Source of the DNA: Geochorda sp036562495
Lineage (GTDB): Bacteria > Bacillota > Limnochordia > Limnochordales > Geochordaceae
NCBI GenBank assembly: GCA_036562495.1
Contig: DATCKA010000130.1
Span: forward strand, 7,162 to 71,161
Direction: 5' to 3'
Length of the DNA stretch: 64,000 nt
How positions within the stretch are numbered: the stretch's first letter is position 1; the number at the start of each line of letters is the position of its first letter. Shown piece after piece: positions 17,164 to 25,176 of this stretch. The position numbers and the translations under genes are program-made. Under the pieces are notes generated by a model, which saw only the letters and a list, made by a program, of their open reading frames with translations, ran no database searches and was not told the origin of the DNA.

Positions 17164-18552
17164 TCAGACCCGGCGGGGCCGCGCGTCCGGCCCCTGGGCC
17201 CACAGGACGGGCGTGCCGGTCAGGTCGAAGCGGCGGCGCAGGTGGCGTTCGAGGTAGCGCAGGTAGTGGACCGGTAGCTGGCCGGTGCCGCGAAGCGCCA
17301 GCGCCAGCGTCGGGGGCGGGCCGTCCAGCTGGCGCACGCCGACGATCCGGACGCCCCGGCGCCCTCGCCCGGAGGGCGGATGCTGGATCTGGGCCTGGTC
17401 GATGACGGCTCGAAGCTCCCGGGGGTCCAGGCGCTGGCGTCGGCGGTCGGCGGCCGCCACGGCGCCCTCCAGCAGGGCCTCGACCTGCCAGCCCCTCAGG
17501 GCGGAGATGTAGTAGACGGGGGCCCAGTACAGGCGAGCCGCGGCGGTCCGCACCTCCTCGCTAAACCGCTCGGGCTGCCCTGCCCGCTCCCCGATGAGGT
17601 CCCACTTGTTGACGGCGAGCACGACCGCTCGCCCCAGTGACGCGGCTCGCCCGGCCAGGCGAGCCTCCTGGAAGGTGACGCCCTCGGCGGCGTCGATGAC
17701 GACCACGGCCACGTCGCAACGCTCCATCGCCGCCAGTGCCCGGCTCACCGCGAGCTGCTCGAGGTCGCCCGCGCCGGGCCGGGCCTTGCGGCGGATGCCG
17801 GCGGTGTCGACCAGGGTGATGAGCCGGCCCTGCCACTCGAGCATGACGTCCACGGCGTCGCGCGTGGTGCCGGCCTCCTCGTGGACGGCCACCCGCTCGT
17901 GGCCCACCAGGGCGTTGACCAGGGAGGACTTGCCGACGTTGGGCCGCCCAACGATGGCGATGCGCACCGCCTCCGACGTCTCGCCGGCGGCAAGGGGGAC
18001 GGCGCCCGCCGTCTCCTCGAGGCGGGCCACCACCCGGTCCAGCAGGTCGCCCACGTTGCGTCCGTTGGCGGCCGACACGGGCAGGACCTCCCCCAGCCCC
18101 AACGCGGCGAACTCGTGCGCGGCGGCCTCCAGGGCGGCATTGTCCACCTTGTTGGCCACCACCAGCACGGGCTTGCCCAGACGCCTCAGCCAGTGGGCCA
18201 GGGTCTCGTCGCCCGGCAACAGCCCGGCGCGGGCGTCGACCACCAGCAGCACCAGCGCCGCCTCCTCCAGGGCGGCGGCCGCCTGCTTGAAGATGGCGCC
18301 CCCCACGTCCGGCCCCGGCTGCAGATCCACCAGGCCGCCCGTGTCCACGGCCCAGAAGACCCGGCCTTTCCATCGCACGGCCGCGGCCAGGCGATCCCGG
18401 GTCACCCCGGGTTGCTCGTGGACGATGGCCAGGCGGCGACCCGCCAGCCGGTTGAAGAGCGTCGACTTTCCCACGTTGGGGCGCCCCACGATGGCCACCG
18501 TGGGGCCCAGCGCGACCGCCGGGGCCGCAGGAGACCGCTCGAGCGTCGACAC
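17164..18552 (-). CDS. der: Ribosome-assembly GTPase Der (EngA)
   Basis: Essential GTPase for 50S subunit assembly. The 462-residue product has two tandem G domains: first GRPNVGKST, PGVTRD, DTGG and NKVD; second GRPNVGKSS, GTTRDAVD, DTAG and NKWD. A KH-like C-terminal domain follows and ends in an Arg-rich tail. The ATG at 18552 starts 26 bases after the DUF3189 stop. Placement between spoIVA and the YIEGIA genes is common in spore formers. Confidence 0.97.
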   Translation of the reverse strand: MSTLERSPAAPAVALGPTVAIVGRPNVGKSTLFNRLAGRRLAIVHEQPGVTRDRLAAAVRWKGRVFWAVDTGGLVDLQPGPDVGGAIFKQAAAALEEAALVLLVVDARAGLLPGDETLAHWLRRLGKPVLVVANKVDNAALEAAAHEFAALGLGEVLPVSAANGRNVGDLLDRVVARLEETAGAVPLAAGETSEAVRIAIVGRPNVGKSSLVNALVGHERVAVHEEAGTTRDAVDVMLEWQGRLITLVDTAGIRRKARPGAGDLEQLAVSRALAAMERCDVAVVVIDAAEGVTFQEARLAGRAASLGRAVVLAVNKWDLIGERAGQPERFSEEVRTAAARLYWAPVYYISALRGWQVEALLEGAVAAADRRRQRLDPRELRAVIDQAQIQHPPSGRGRRGVRIVGVRQLDGPPPTLALALRGTGQLPVHYLRYLERHLRRRFDLTGTPVLWAQGPDARPRRV

Positions 18553-18578
18553 CGTCGCCTCCAGGGGATCCGAGGGAT

Positions 18579-19070
18579 TCAGGACCGCGGGCGCATGTCC
18601 GCGTCCGCGTGGGTGGCGCTGCAGCGCGCCAGGGTCTCTCGCACCAGCGATGCGAGCCGAGGGTACGCCCGCCTCGTCCCCCAGATTACCAAAGGCCGGC
18701 CGAGCCTGACCAGCCCGAGCCGACGGGAGAGGTAGCCCCCCACACGCATCCAGACGTTGACGCAGCGCAGGGTGTCGACCACCACGAGCTGATCCGGGTC
18801 GCCGCCTGCCAGGCGGTACCCGTCGAGCAGCGCCTGCAGCGCCAGCTTCGCATGGGGACCGTGCCCCATCACGAAGACGGCGTGGCCGTGGGCATCCTGC
18901 CCCATGGGCAGCAGCCTGCCCCAGTGGTCCGTCGGCGTGGTGTCGAAGTGCGGGACGGCGCGGATGGCCTCCGGCGGCGGGGTGCCATCCAGCGGGAGCA
19001 TCCCCAGGTGGATGGCGGCTGCGACCGGGGACGAGTGCGCCCCTCCGAAGCAGTGGTAGACGATGGGCAA
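18579..19070 (-). CDS. DUF3189-family protein
   Basis: A 163-residue soluble protein that starts MPIVYHCFGGAHSSPVAAAI, the N terminus of the DUF3189 family found in spore-forming Bacillota; the function is unknown. HCFGG and a later GHGPHAKLALQALL segment are the most notable conserved-looking parts. The TTG at 19070 is chosen because GGGAGG lies six bases upstream; longer in-frame starts have no site. It sits 25 bases downstream of the YIEGIA cap gene and before der, so a sporulation-linked role is plausible but inferred only from context. Confidence 0.75.
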   Translation of the reverse strand: MPIVYHCFGGAHSSPVAAAIHLGMLPLDGTPPPEAIRAVPHFDTTPTDHWGRLLPMGQDAHGHAVFVMGHGPHAKLALQALLDGYRLAGGDPDQLVVVDTLRCVNVWMRVGGYLSRRLGLVRLGRPLVIWGTRRAYPRLASLVRETLARCSATHADADMRPRS

Positions 19071-19095
19071 GGGGATCCTCCCGTCCGCACGGCTC

Positions 19096-19296
19096 TCAGT
19101 GGCGCATGATGACAAGGGTGCCCGGCTGGATCTCGTGCGCGCTGCCCAGCGTCACCCGGCTGAGGTAGAGGACGATCCGCTCCAGGTCGTCCCGGTCCCG
19201 GGCGTAGAAGACCGGGGCGCCCGTCGCCCGGTAGTCGGGATCGGTGGTGACGATGGCCAGGATCCACTCGCTGGCGCGGACCCGCACGTCTCCCAT
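19096..19296 (-). CDS. Small capping-complex subunit for YIEGIA
   Basis: A 66-residue protein (MGDVRVRASEWILAIVTTD at the start, ending LVIMRH) directly after the YIEGIA gene, four bases away. The repeated pairing of a 60-70 residue protein of this look with a YIEGIA membrane protein in spore formers is known and is the basis of the name; the biochemical role is not known. The sequence carries YLSRVTLGSAHEI and no membrane segment. The ATG at 19296 has a GGTGAGGG site. Confidence 0.7.
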   Translation of the reverse strand: MGDVRVRASEWILAIVTTDPDYRATGAPVFYARDRDDLERIVLYLSRVTLGSAHEIQPGTLVIMRH

Positions 19297-19300
19297 GCCC

Positions 19301-20266
19301 TCACCCCCTCCCGCTCCCGCCTGCCGGCGGGGCGCCGCTCTCGAGATGGCGAGGGATGAGGCTGCCGGCCCCACCCTCCCGGGTGTCGCCACCCGCCAGG
19401 CGCACGCTGCTCTCCAGTACCGGCACGCTTCGGATGGCCCGCGCCACGTCCTCGAAGCCCCCGGCCTGTGGGATGACCACCACGATGACGGCGTCCCTCT
19501 CCACGTGACGACGCGAGATGGGGGCAAACTCCGGCTCGTCGACGTCCATGCGCACGCCCACCCGTGCCACCACGTCGTGCAGGATGGCCTGACGCTGGCC
19601 CGGGTTGGCCAGCGTCGCCGCGGCCGCACGGTCCCGGGGCTCGATCATGGCGGCCACGCCGTGACGCAGGTAGATCTCACGAGCCTGCAGGCGCCCCACG
19701 TTGACCAGGACGGCCCCTTCGACCGACAAGAGCGGCCCGTCGAACTCGATCCGGGCCGGACGGACGGTCGCGATCTGACCGACGGTGGAGCCCCGGGCGC
19801 TGCGGCCGATGCTGACGGCCGCCACCATCACCACCGCCGCGCTCACCAGCACGGCACCGGCCGGGGACGGGCGCACGAGCCACAATACCACCGTGTCGAG
19901 CAGGGCCACCAGCATGGCCAGGTAGTTGCGGGTCTCGAACACCCGCGCGATGCCCTCGATGTAGGCGGCCCCACGTCGCACCAGCTCGGTCTCCTCCAGG
20001 CGGGAGAGCGCCTCCCGCTCGACCTTGCGCACCTCGCGAAACTGCGTGGCTGCCAGCGCCAGGAAAGAGGCCGCCGCGAACTCCCTCGCCAGAAGCGCCG
20101 GGAAGGCCAGGGCCCCGAGGAAGGAGGCGATGAGCCCCATCGAGAGGTGGATGGCGTAGCCCTGGGGATAGCTGGGGTACTGGCGGTAGTCGACCCGCAG
20201 GGTGTAGATGCGCAGCGCCGTCCCGGCCAGGGAGCCCAACACGACGTCCCAGACCATGCCATCCAT
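19301..20266 (-). CDS. YIEGIA-family membrane protein
   Basis: A 321-residue protein with an N-terminal membrane half and a soluble C-terminal half. The name-giving motif is intact in AAYIEGIARVFETRNYLAM (about residues 99-117). Four hydrophobic stretches occur before about residue 155; the rest contains a mixed alpha/beta domain and a Gly-rich tail. The family is limited largely to endospore formers and is of unknown function. It lies between the SpoIIP-type gene (18 bases) and its small partner (4 bases), in one transcriptional unit. Confidence 0.85.
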   Translation of the reverse strand: MDGMVWDVVLGSLAGTALRIYTLRVDYRQYPSYPQGYAIHLSMGLIASFLGALAFPALLAREFAAASFLALAATQFREVRKVEREALSRLEETELVRRGAAYIEGIARVFETRNYLAMLVALLDTVVLWLVRPSPAGAVLVSAAVVMVAAVSIGRSARGSTVGQIATVRPARIEFDGPLLSVEGAVLVNVGRLQAREIYLRHGVAAMIEPRDRAAAATLANPGQRQAILHDVVARVGVRMDVDEPEFAPISRRHVERDAVIVVVIPQAGGFEDVARAIRSVPVLESSVRLAGGDTREGGAGSLIPRHLESGAPPAGGSGRG

Positions 20267-20284
20267 CCCGCTGGGACCACCCCG

Positions 20285-22042
20285 TCAGGGCTGGCCGTCG
20301 TCGGGCCGTCCGTCGGGTCGCCCGTCCTGCCCCTGCCCCGTCGGGGCCGTGCGGCGCCACCAACGGACGACGGCGGACCTCACGGAGTCGGCGCTGCCGG
20401 CGTTGAGGGCCAGAAACCCGACGACCCCGATGAGCAGCGCCGCCGCCAGCAGGCCTGCGCTCCTCCAGGCGCCGGCGCCCACCTCCCGGGAAGCTCGCTG
20501 ATCGCCGATCCCCGCGGCGGCCAGCACCGGTGCGAAGAGCCTCGCCCCGTTGCGGGCCAGCTCCAGCGGATTGGTATGGGCCCCGAACTCCAGGAGGATG
20601 GCCTTGGGCATCAGGTCCTGGTTGTAGTCCCCCCGGGCGATGAAGATGCCCTCGATGAGGCCGGGCAGCTCACGGTCGGCGGTGGCCTTGATCTGCTTGG
20701 CGAAGGCCAGGTTGGCCTGCATGTTCTGGTTCTGGCGGCCCACCACGAGCCGCACCTTGGTGGCCGGCTGCCCCTTGACCTGGGTCTCGTAGACCTCCGG
20801 AGGCACCGCGTCCCGGTGGACGTCGACCAGGAGCGCCGGCTGCTCCCGCATCAACTGCATGGCCGTGCGGCGCGACCGCGTGTAGGCCTGGCCGTCGTGG
20901 GGGTTGTGGTTGTTGCGGGAGACATGGACCCGGTGGCCCAGGCGGCGCAGCTCCTCGGCCAGGGTCTCGCCCACCTCGTAGATGTCCCCCCACCACTTGG
21001 CATACGTGCCGCTGGTCGGTACGTACGACTCGTCGGAGTGGGTGAAGTAGATGGCGACGTCGGTGCCCCGCCGGCCACCCACGGCCGCCGGCACGGGCAG
21101 CGCCGCGCTCTGCAACGAGCTGGCCTGCGGCATGGGCTCCAGTCCGGCGTCGCGCACGCGGATCCGGTCGCCCTCGACCCCCTCTACCTCCCAGCGGCGG
21201 TTGGCCGCATCGATGTAGACGTCGCCGGCGGCGAGACGGCGGGCCGTGTACGTCAGGACCGAGCCGTCCGGGCGCACCACCGTGTAGTACGCGTCGGCGT
21301 GCTCGACCATCTCGGCGGCGTCCGGCGAAGGCGTCGACGCCGGCGTTGCCAGGCCCGTGGCCGCCCACAGCACCGCCACGGCAGAGGCCGATGCCGCGGC
21401 CAGGAGCAGCGCGGCCGGCCCGGGACCACCCGACAGCCGCTCCCGCACCTCCCCCACCACCTCGGCCAGGCCGAGGGCCAGGACACCGGCGAGCACGATC
21501 ATGTCGAGGGCCCCGGCTCCCCCGATCATCACGGTGGCAGCCTGGCCCATGCGCGCCACCTGCAGCGCGTGCACCAGGTCCGTCAGCAGAAGCCCCAGGC
21601 TCCCGGCCACGAAGGATGCGCGGCGCGACCTCTGGCCGACGAGGTAGCCCACCACACCCCCCAGCCCGCCGAACAGCCAGATGGGATCCAGGAAGTCCGC
21701 GCGCCCTGGTTCGAAGTCGGTGATGGATGCCACCGCCATCACCGCGGCCGCCGTGATGACGGCTCCGACCAGGGCCCGCACGCGCTCGGCCTGGCTGTCC
21801 GCCCGCCACAGCAGGTAGACCACCAGTGCCAGCGGTACGAGGGCGCCTCCGACGTTGACGCTGAGGGTAAACGGCGTGCGCATCAGCGGAAGGTCGATGA
21901 AGCTGCCCCCGATCATGGCCGCGATCACGAGCAAGGCCTGCCCGTCGGTCAGACGTAGCCGGTCCAGGACGCGATGGGTGAGGCCGAAGAAGATGAGGGC
22001 GGCCACCACCACCAGGACGATGACACCAGCCGGGAGCGGCAT
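20285..22042 (-). CDS. spoIIP: DUF1614 membrane domain fused to SpoIIP (sporulation peptidoglycan hydrolase)
   Basis: A 585-residue fusion. Residues 1-235 contain about eight membrane helices and match the DUF1614 type. Residues 250-300 are the small SpoIIP linker fold (YYTVVRPDGSVLTY), and 328-495 are the SpoIIP catalytic domain with FTHSDESY (His335, Glu338), LLVDVHRDAVP (His409) and LLEFGAHTN (Glu485), the zinc and catalytic residues expected of this amidase/lytic enzyme, which drives septal thinning and engulfment. A further C-terminal membrane helix lies near 527-549. Ordinary SpoIIP has one N-terminal anchor. The fusion suggests DUF1614 serves SpoIIP; this is inference. Confidence 0.88.
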   Translation of the reverse strand: MPLPAGVIVLVVVAALIFFGLTHRVLDRLRLTDGQALLVIAAMIGGSFIDLPLMRTPFTLSVNVGGALVPLALVVYLLWRADSQAERVRALVGAVITAAAVMAVASITDFEPGRADFLDPIWLFGGLGGVVGYLVGQRSRRASFVAGSLGLLLTDLVHALQVARMGQAATVMIGGAGALDMIVLAGVLALGLAEVVGEVRERLSGGPGPAALLLAAASASAVAVLWAATGLATPASTPSPDAAEMVEHADAYYTVVRPDGSVLTYTARRLAAGDVYIDAANRRWEVEGVEGDRIRVRDAGLEPMPQASSLQSAALPVPAAVGGRRGTDVAIYFTHSDESYVPTSGTYAKWWGDIYEVGETLAEELRRLGHRVHVSRNNHNPHDGQAYTRSRRTAMQLMREQPALLVDVHRDAVPPEVYETQVKGQPATKVRLVVGRQNQNMQANLAFAKQIKATADRELPGLIEGIFIARGDYNQDLMPKAILLEFGAHTNPLELARNGARLFAPVLAAAGIGDQRASREVGAGAWRSAGLLAAALLIGVVGFLALNAGSADSVRSAVVRWWRRTAPTGQGQDGRPDGRPDDGQP

Positions 22043-22165
22043 GGCCTAGCACTCGCCTCCTCTGCCCCCAACGTCTCCGCTCCCCGGCGCGCCTATGCTG
22101 GCAAGCGAAAGGGCCGGCTACCAGCCGGCCCTGCCTCGCTCCATCCGTCCTACGCCCGTCGCGGC

Positions 22166-23521
22166 TCAGTCGCCGGCGCCCTCGACGGAAGCCCCTCCCC
22201 GGCGCTCGGCGGTCCGGGTCGGCTGGCCGCCGTTTTTGAGCACCTCGCCCAGGTTGCTGTACAGCTCGCCGATGGTGATGGTGGGAGCCTCCGCTGTCCC
22301 GTGAGAGGTCGCCGGCTCCTGGCGCTGCTCGCGCTTGGGGGCGGCCTCTCGCAGCGACAGGCCGATGCGCCGGGCCGCCTGATCCACGCTCAGGATGCGT
22401 ACACGCACCTGCTGGCCAGGCGACACGACCTCCTGGGGCTTGGTGACGTGGTGATCGGCCAGCTGCGAGATGTGCACGAGGCCCTCGATGCCGTCCTCGA
22501 GCCGCACGAAGGCGCCGAAGTCGACCAGCCGGGTCACCTCGCCGTCGACCACGTCGCCCACGTGGTAGCGCTCGCTGACCGTGTCCCACGGGTTGGGCAG
22601 CACCTGCTTGAGGCCCAGCGAGATCCGCTCCCGCTCGCGGTCGACGTTGAGCACCATCACCTTGAGGGTCTGGCCCTCTTGCAGCACATCGGACGGGTGA
22701 CGCACCCGGCTCCAGGCCATCTCGGAGATGTGCAGCAGGCCCTCGACGCCGCCGCCCAGGTCGATGAAGGCGCCGAAGTCGGTGAGTCGCCGCACGACGC
22801 CCTCCACCACCTGGCCCTCCTTGAGGGTGGAGAAGAGCCGGGCCTTGGCCTCCTGGTACTCCTGCTCCAGGACCTCCTTGCGGGAGAGCACCACGTTGCG
22901 CCGGCTGCGGTTGACCTCGACCACCTTCAGCCGGAGGGTCTGCCCCACAAACTGCTCCAGGTTGTCCACGTAGCCCCGCGCCACGTGAGACGCCGGCACG
23001 AAGCCCCGCACCCCGACGTCGACCAGGAGCCCGCCCTTGACCCGCTCGGTCACCCGCGCCTCGAGGATCGTCCCCTCCCGTTGGGCCTGCTCCAGGCGGC
23101 GCCACGTCATCTCCACGTCGGCCCGGCGCTTGGAGAGGAGGACGCCCCCCTCCTCGTCCACCTTCAACACCCAGACGTCGATCTCATCGCCGACCTTGAG
23201 GATGTCGGCAGGCGTCTGGCCGGAGCGCAACCCCAGCTCGTGGATGGGGATGCGCCCGTCGCCCTTGTAACCGACGTCCACGAGCACCTCGTCCGCGGAG
23301 ACCTGGACCACCCGGCCCCGCACGACGCGCCCCGGCGTCAACGCGGCCAGTGCCTGCTCCATGGCGTCCTGGGCGTTGATCTCCTGGACCGACTCGACCG
23401 TCTCCACGGCGGCCGCCTGCTCGCTGGCCGCGGTCGACAGCTGTGCGGCGGCCTCCGGCTGCGCCGATGCCGGCTGGGAAGGCATGGCGCCTGTTTCATC
23501 TTGTCCCAATGCAAACCCCAT
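22166..23521 (-). CDS. rpsA: 30S ribosomal protein S1 (four S1 domains)
   Basis: RNA-binding protein with four S1 (OB-fold) domains. The 451-residue product has an acidic Ala/Gln-rich N-terminal tail, then repeats beginning near GRVVRGRVVQVSADEVLVDVG; domains 3 and 4 each have the VDFGAFV/TDFGAFID signature. In many Clostridia this gene is fused to or follows ispH; here neither is present. Four domains are typical of Bacillota S1/YpfD, where the ribosomal role is weaker than in proteobacteria. ATG at 23521 with GGGGGTAGGG upstream. The 262-base leader before it is unusually long. Confidence 0.92.
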   Translation of the reverse strand: MGFALGQDETGAMPSQPASAQPEAAAQLSTAASEQAAAVETVESVQEINAQDAMEQALAALTPGRVVRGRVVQVSADEVLVDVGYKGDGRIPIHELGLRSGQTPADILKVGDEIDVWVLKVDEEGGVLLSKRRADVEMTWRRLEQAQREGTILEARVTERVKGGLLVDVGVRGFVPASHVARGYVDNLEQFVGQTLRLKVVEVNRSRRNVVLSRKEVLEQEYQEAKARLFSTLKEGQVVEGVVRRLTDFGAFIDLGGGVEGLLHISEMAWSRVRHPSDVLQEGQTLKVMVLNVDRERERISLGLKQVLPNPWDTVSERYHVGDVVDGEVTRLVDFGAFVRLEDGIEGLVHISQLADHHVTKPQEVVSPGQQVRVRILSVDQAARRIGLSLREAAPKREQRQEPATSHGTAEAPTITIGELYSNLGEVLKNGGQPTRTAERRGGASVEGAGD

Positions 23522-23603
23522 GGATGACCCTACCCCCTCGGGCTACGACCTCGAAGCTCCGGGAATGACCCTGGAGAGTTGAAGGGCGGGAGAGGAAGCG
23601 GAT

Positions 23604-23621
23604 GCGGGTCCTGGGACCCGC
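23604..23621 (-). other. Perfect hairpin in the rpsA leader
   Basis: GCGGGTCC and GGACCCGC form an 8-bp perfect stem with a two-base centre, about 85 bases upstream of the rpsA start. No T-run follows on either strand, so it is not an intrinsic terminator. The same leader (23522-23783) holds AAGGAGG at 23725-23719 with no start codon near it. Confidence 0.4.
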
Positions 23622-23783
23622 TCTCGCGTCTCATGGCGGGCGCACGTTTCTAACGACACCTCGTCGTCCCCTGACTCAAGTCCCACATGCCCGCTATTCG
23701 TGAACCCCGCGCGGGATTCCTCCTTGAAACGGGGCGCATACCCTCGAAAGGCGGGCAAGGAACTCTGGGGCGCTTGGAAAGTC

Positions 23784-24428
23784 TCACGTCAGCCCGGATC
23801 CACCCGGCTGTCCGACCAGCCTCTGCCCCAGCAACTCTCGCAGGCTGTCAGCCAGCCGCTGGCTGGTGGAGGCCACCCGGGCCTTGGTCGCGGTTGCAGG
23901 CCCCGGCTCCACCGGCAGCAACTGGCCGATCCGGATCTCGACGGCCACCCGCCGGGGCCACCAGGCCCCCTTGGGCATGGCCCGGTCGGTGCCGGTGATG
24001 GCCGCCGGCAGGATGGGCGCCCCGCTCTTGAGGGCCAGCAGCGCCGTGCCGCCGTGCAGCTCCAGCAGCCGCCCGTCCAGGCTCCGGGTCCCCTCGGGGA
24101 AGATGCCGACCACCCGCCCCTCCCGCAGGCACCGGAGCGCATGCTGGATGGCCTCCCGGTCCGGCTCCCCCCGGCGCACGGGGAAGGCGCCCACCCACCG
24201 CAGCACCCTTCCCAGCACCGGGTAGCGGAAGAGCTCCTCCTTGGCCATGAAGCAGATGGGGCGCGGCATGACCGCCGCCACCAGGATGGGATCCAGCATG
24301 CTCAGGTGGTTGAGGGCCAGCAGGACGGGCCCGCTCCTGGGCAAGCGCTCGAGGCCCACGACCTTGACGCGGAAGTATCCGCACAGGATGGGCCGCAAGA
24401 TCCGTCGGGCGATCCGATATAACGTCAC
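23784..24428 (-). CDS. plsC: 1-acyl-sn-glycerol-3-phosphate acyltransferase
   Basis: Makes phosphatidic acid from lysophosphatidic acid at the membrane. The 214-residue product has the acyltransferase motif NHLSMLD (H-X4-D), motif II-like GAFPVRRG, and FPEGTRS. Length is normal for the short bacterial form. The start is GTG at 24428 in a GTGA overlap with the cmk stop, with GGAGGTGG just upstream. The cmk-plsC-rpsA order is the same as in many Bacillota. Confidence 0.94.
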   Translation of the reverse strand: MTLYRIARRILRPILCGYFRVKVVGLERLPRSGPVLLALNHLSMLDPILVAAVMPRPICFMAKEELFRYPVLGRVLRWVGAFPVRRGEPDREAIQHALRCLREGRVVGIFPEGTRSLDGRLLELHGGTALLALKSGAPILPAAITGTDRAMPKGAWWPRRVAVEIRIGQLLPVEPGPATATKARVASTSQRLADSLRELLGQRLVGQPGGSGLT

Positions 24429-25168
24429 GGGCCACCTCCAAGACGCTCGCGACAGATCGCGAGGGCGCGCTGGAGGACCGACGCCAGATCCTGGCCGGTC
24501 GTGTCCAGCGTAACCGCATCGGGCGCCACCATCAAGGGGGCGGTCTCCCGGGAGCTGTCCTGCTGGTCCCGTCTCGCCAGCTCCCGCATGACCTCCTCGA
24601 CCCTCAGGTCGCTGCCCGTCGAGCCCTCGGCAGCCGTCGCCTGCGCCGCCAGCTCCCGGGCCCTGCGGCGGGCCCGTTCCTCGAGGGATGCGGTGACGTA
24701 GAGCTTGACGCAGGCTTCGGGCAGGATGACGGTGCCGATGTCGCGCCCCTCCATGACGCAGGGGCCTTCTTCGGCCAGGCGGCGCTGGAGGCGGGCCAGG
24801 ATATGCCGCACCCCGGGCAGCCGCGCGATGGCGGAGGCCGCCTGCCCCACCTCCAGGGAGCGCACCTGCTCGCTGACGTCCTCGCCGTCCAGGTAGACCG
24901 GAGCCGGGCGATCCGCCTGCGGGTCCGTGCCGATGCGGATGTCCAGCCGCTCCACCAGACGGACCACGGCGTCGGCGTCGATGGGCTCCTGCGCCAGGAG
25001 CCCCGCTCGCAACGCGGCCAGGGCGGCCGCCCGGTACGTGGCGCCGGTGTCGATGTAGCGAAAGCCGAGCGCCCTGGCCAGCGCACGCGCCAGGGTGCTC
25101 TTGCCTGCGCCGGCGGGCCCATCGACGGCGATCCAGTCCCGCCGGCATCCTGACCCACGATCGGGCAT
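24425..25168 (-). CDS. cmk: Cytidylate kinase
   Basis: Phosphorylates CMP and dCMP. The 247-residue product has the P-loop GPAGAGKST, the IDTGATYRA segment, and the CMP-binding insert with DGEDVSEQVRS and GRDIGTVILP (the usual form is GRDIGT.V.P). The ATG at 25168 follows the aroA stop by eight bases. Slightly longer than the family norm of about 225 owing to a Gly/Asp-rich N terminus and a Gln/Ala insert. Confidence 0.96.
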   Translation of the reverse strand: MPDRGSGCRRDWIAVDGPAGAGKSTLARALARALGFRYIDTGATYRAAALAALRAGLLAQEPIDADAVVRLVERLDIRIGTDPQADRPAPVYLDGEDVSEQVRSLEVGQAASAIARLPGVRHILARLQRRLAEEGPCVMEGRDIGTVILPEACVKLYVTASLEERARRRARELAAQATAAEGSTGSDLRVEEVMRELARRDQQDSSRETAPLMVAPDAVTLDTTGQDLASVLQRALAICRERLGGGP

Positions 25169-25176
25169 GATAGGCT

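Noticed and set aside
23543..23758. 71-codon minus-strand frame in the rpsA leader
   Set aside because: It starts with TTG without a ribosome site, has no recognisable domain and lies in a structured leader.
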